Source: JAULUH01 sp032111745
GTDB taxonomy: Bacteria > Chloroflexota > Anaerolineae > JAAEKA01
Direction: 5' to 3'
Length of the DNA stretch: 13,562 bases
Assembly: GCA_032111745.1 (NCBI GenBank)
Contig: JAULUH010000175.1
Location: 1-13,562, forward strand
Below the pieces are notes generated by a model. That model was not told the DNA's origin and ran no database searches. It saw nothing but the letters and a program-made list of their open reading frames with translations. Position 1 is the first letter of the stretch; each line of letters opens with the position of its first letter. Positions 12,611 to 13,562 of the stretch are shown here, piece after piece. A program made the translations under genes and the position numbers.

Positions 12611-13562
12611 TCAGCCCGCTGCCTCCGCACCATGGGGCACCATCACCGTGTCGCGCAACGACGTCCACATGGAAAGGGTGCTCAAGGGCGACAGGGGACA
12701 GCGCTTCACCCACGGCTTGAGCAGGTGGAGGATTGGGGTGTGCGTGTAGGGCATGATGGCCGCCTCCTGTACCAGGATGCGGTCAGCCTGGCGATAGAGC
12801 GCCAGCCGCGCCGCAGGGTCGGCCGGCCACCTGGCCTCCTCGATCAGCTGCTCGTAGCGCTCGTGGCGCCAGCCGAAGTAGCGCTGGATGTGGCGATAGG
12901 CCACGCGCAGGAAGTTGTCGGGGTCAGGCGTATCGGCCGCCCAGGTGATGTACCCCATGTGGGGCGGCTCAGCCTCAAGGCGCTGGTAGTACTCCATCCA
13001 GTCGACGACTTTGACCCGGACCGCAACACCCAATACCTCTTTCAGGAGATCCAACCAGAAGGCTGTCGTGATTGACGCATTGGGTGTCAGTGCCGCCAGG
13101 TACTCGACCTCGGGAAACCCCCGCCCGCCCGGATAGCCTGCCTCGGCCAGCAGGCGCTGCGCTCGCTCGGGATCAGGGGACGGAGCGATTCGTGGCGAGT
13201 GCCCGGCCATGGCCGGGGGCACGAGGCCACCGGTGGCCGGATCAACCACGTCCCCCTGTGCCTCACGCAATGTCCTCAGTCCGTCCCCCGCATGCATAAT
13301 GGCCTGGCGCACCCGCACGTCGTCGAAGGGCGGCCGCCGCACGTTGAAACAAACGGCCATCGTATGGAAAGCCGGCTGCCGGCACAGCTCGTCCGGGTGG
13401 CGCCGGCAGGCAACCTCGATGCCCTCGCGCGGCCAGCTGCCTAGGCCCAGCAGGTCGAGACGGTCCTCGTCGTACAGCTGCAGCCGGGCCGGCCAATCGG
13501 TGGGATAGGGCAGGCACAGGAGCTCCACCTCCGCCACGTTGCCCTGGAAACGGCCGTGATAG
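12611..13562 (-). CDS. ABC-transporter solute-binding protein, family 5 (C-terminal part)
   Basis: C-terminal 316 or so residues of a peptide/oligosaccharide-binding protein (SBP_bac_5); the gene continues beyond the window edge. Landmarks in order are CFNVRRPPFDDVRVRQAIMH, DPATGGLVPPAMAGHSP, AQRLLAEAGYPGGRGFPEVE, MGYITWAADTPDPDNFLRV, then RHERYEQLIEEARWPADPAA, LYRQADRILVQEAAIMPYTH and LLKPWVKRC near the end. The protein delivers a solute to a membrane permease; no permease or ATPase gene is in the window. Edge residues YHGRFQGNVAEVEL match members that, in Chloroflexota, can carry an N-terminal regulatory domain; that cannot be tested here. It lies upstream of crp on the same strand, separated by the repeat. 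Confidence 0.9.
   Translation of the reverse strand, partial: YHGRFQGNVAEVELLCLPYPTDWPARLQLYDEDRLDLLGLGSWPREGIEVACRRHPDELCRQPAFHTMAVCFNVRRPPFDDVRVRQAIMHAGDGLRTLREAQGDVVDPATGGLVPPAMAGHSPRIAPSPDPERAQRLLAEAGYPGGRGFPEVEYLAALTPNASITTAFWLDLLKEVLGVAVRVKVVDWMEYYQRLEAEPPHMGYITWAADTPDPDNFLRVAYRHIQRYFGWRHERYEQLIEEARWPADPAARLALYRQADRILVQEAAIMPYTHTPILHLLKPWVKRCPLSPLSTLSMWTSLRDTVMVPHGAEAAG

Overview
This looks like high-GC bacterial chromosome from a draft assembly (ten Ns at 8761-8770). The protein families suggest Chloroflexota: a MOSC protein, a GH6 cellulase, an Os1348/NHLP-type small peptide, several PIN/DUF toxin-antitoxin-type genes and a family 5 solute-binding protein. That placement is inference from gene content. 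No rRNA, tRNA or CRISPR array is visible.

Region 1 (1-3519, + strand) is a tight operon for recycling cell-wall amino sugars: the 3' part of a NagZ-type GH3 beta-N-acetylhexosaminidase, a tandem-GNAT acetyltransferase, MurQ etherase and a MurNAc/GlcNAc kinase. The last three overlap by ATGA junctions. The likely route is release of GlcNAc/MurNAc by NagZ, phosphorylation by the kinase, then MurQ conversion of MurNAc-6-P to GlcNAc-6-P. The GNAT is the unexplained member.

Region 2 (3520-8200) is an accessory patch, visibly less GC-rich in its small genes. It holds a DUF4160/DUF2442 pair with its own promoter, a frameshifted VapC-like PIN remnant, a complete IS5-family element (4946-5801) with terminal inverted repeats and a TA target duplication, a secreted single-domain GH6 cellulase whose stop codon is the IS insertion point, and a UPF0175/DUF3368 toxin-antitoxin operon. 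That operon has a near-consensus promoter and its own terminator. The terminator lies immediately upstream of the GH6 ribosome-binding site.

Region 3 (8203-9735) holds a MOSC-domain protein cut by the assembly gap, a small lipoprotein, and an Os1348-like NHLP-clan peptide on the - strand. Region 4 (9751-12429) holds a perfect CRP-type palindrome (TGTGA-N6-TCACA) upstream of the NHLP peptide, an MFS transporter, an orphan DUF433 antitoxin and a Crp-family regulator. The regulator keeps the cAMP-contact residues and a CRP-like recognition helix. A CHPERSEG-type dispersed repeat sits just upstream of it. Region 5 (12611-13562, - strand) is the C-terminal part of a peptide/oligosaccharide ABC-transporter binding protein that runs off the window.

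I did not find a convincing new multi-gene system. The best leads are the NHLP peptide with its CRP-type site, the GNAT embedded in the muropeptide operon, and the IS/terminator arrangement around the GH6 gene.
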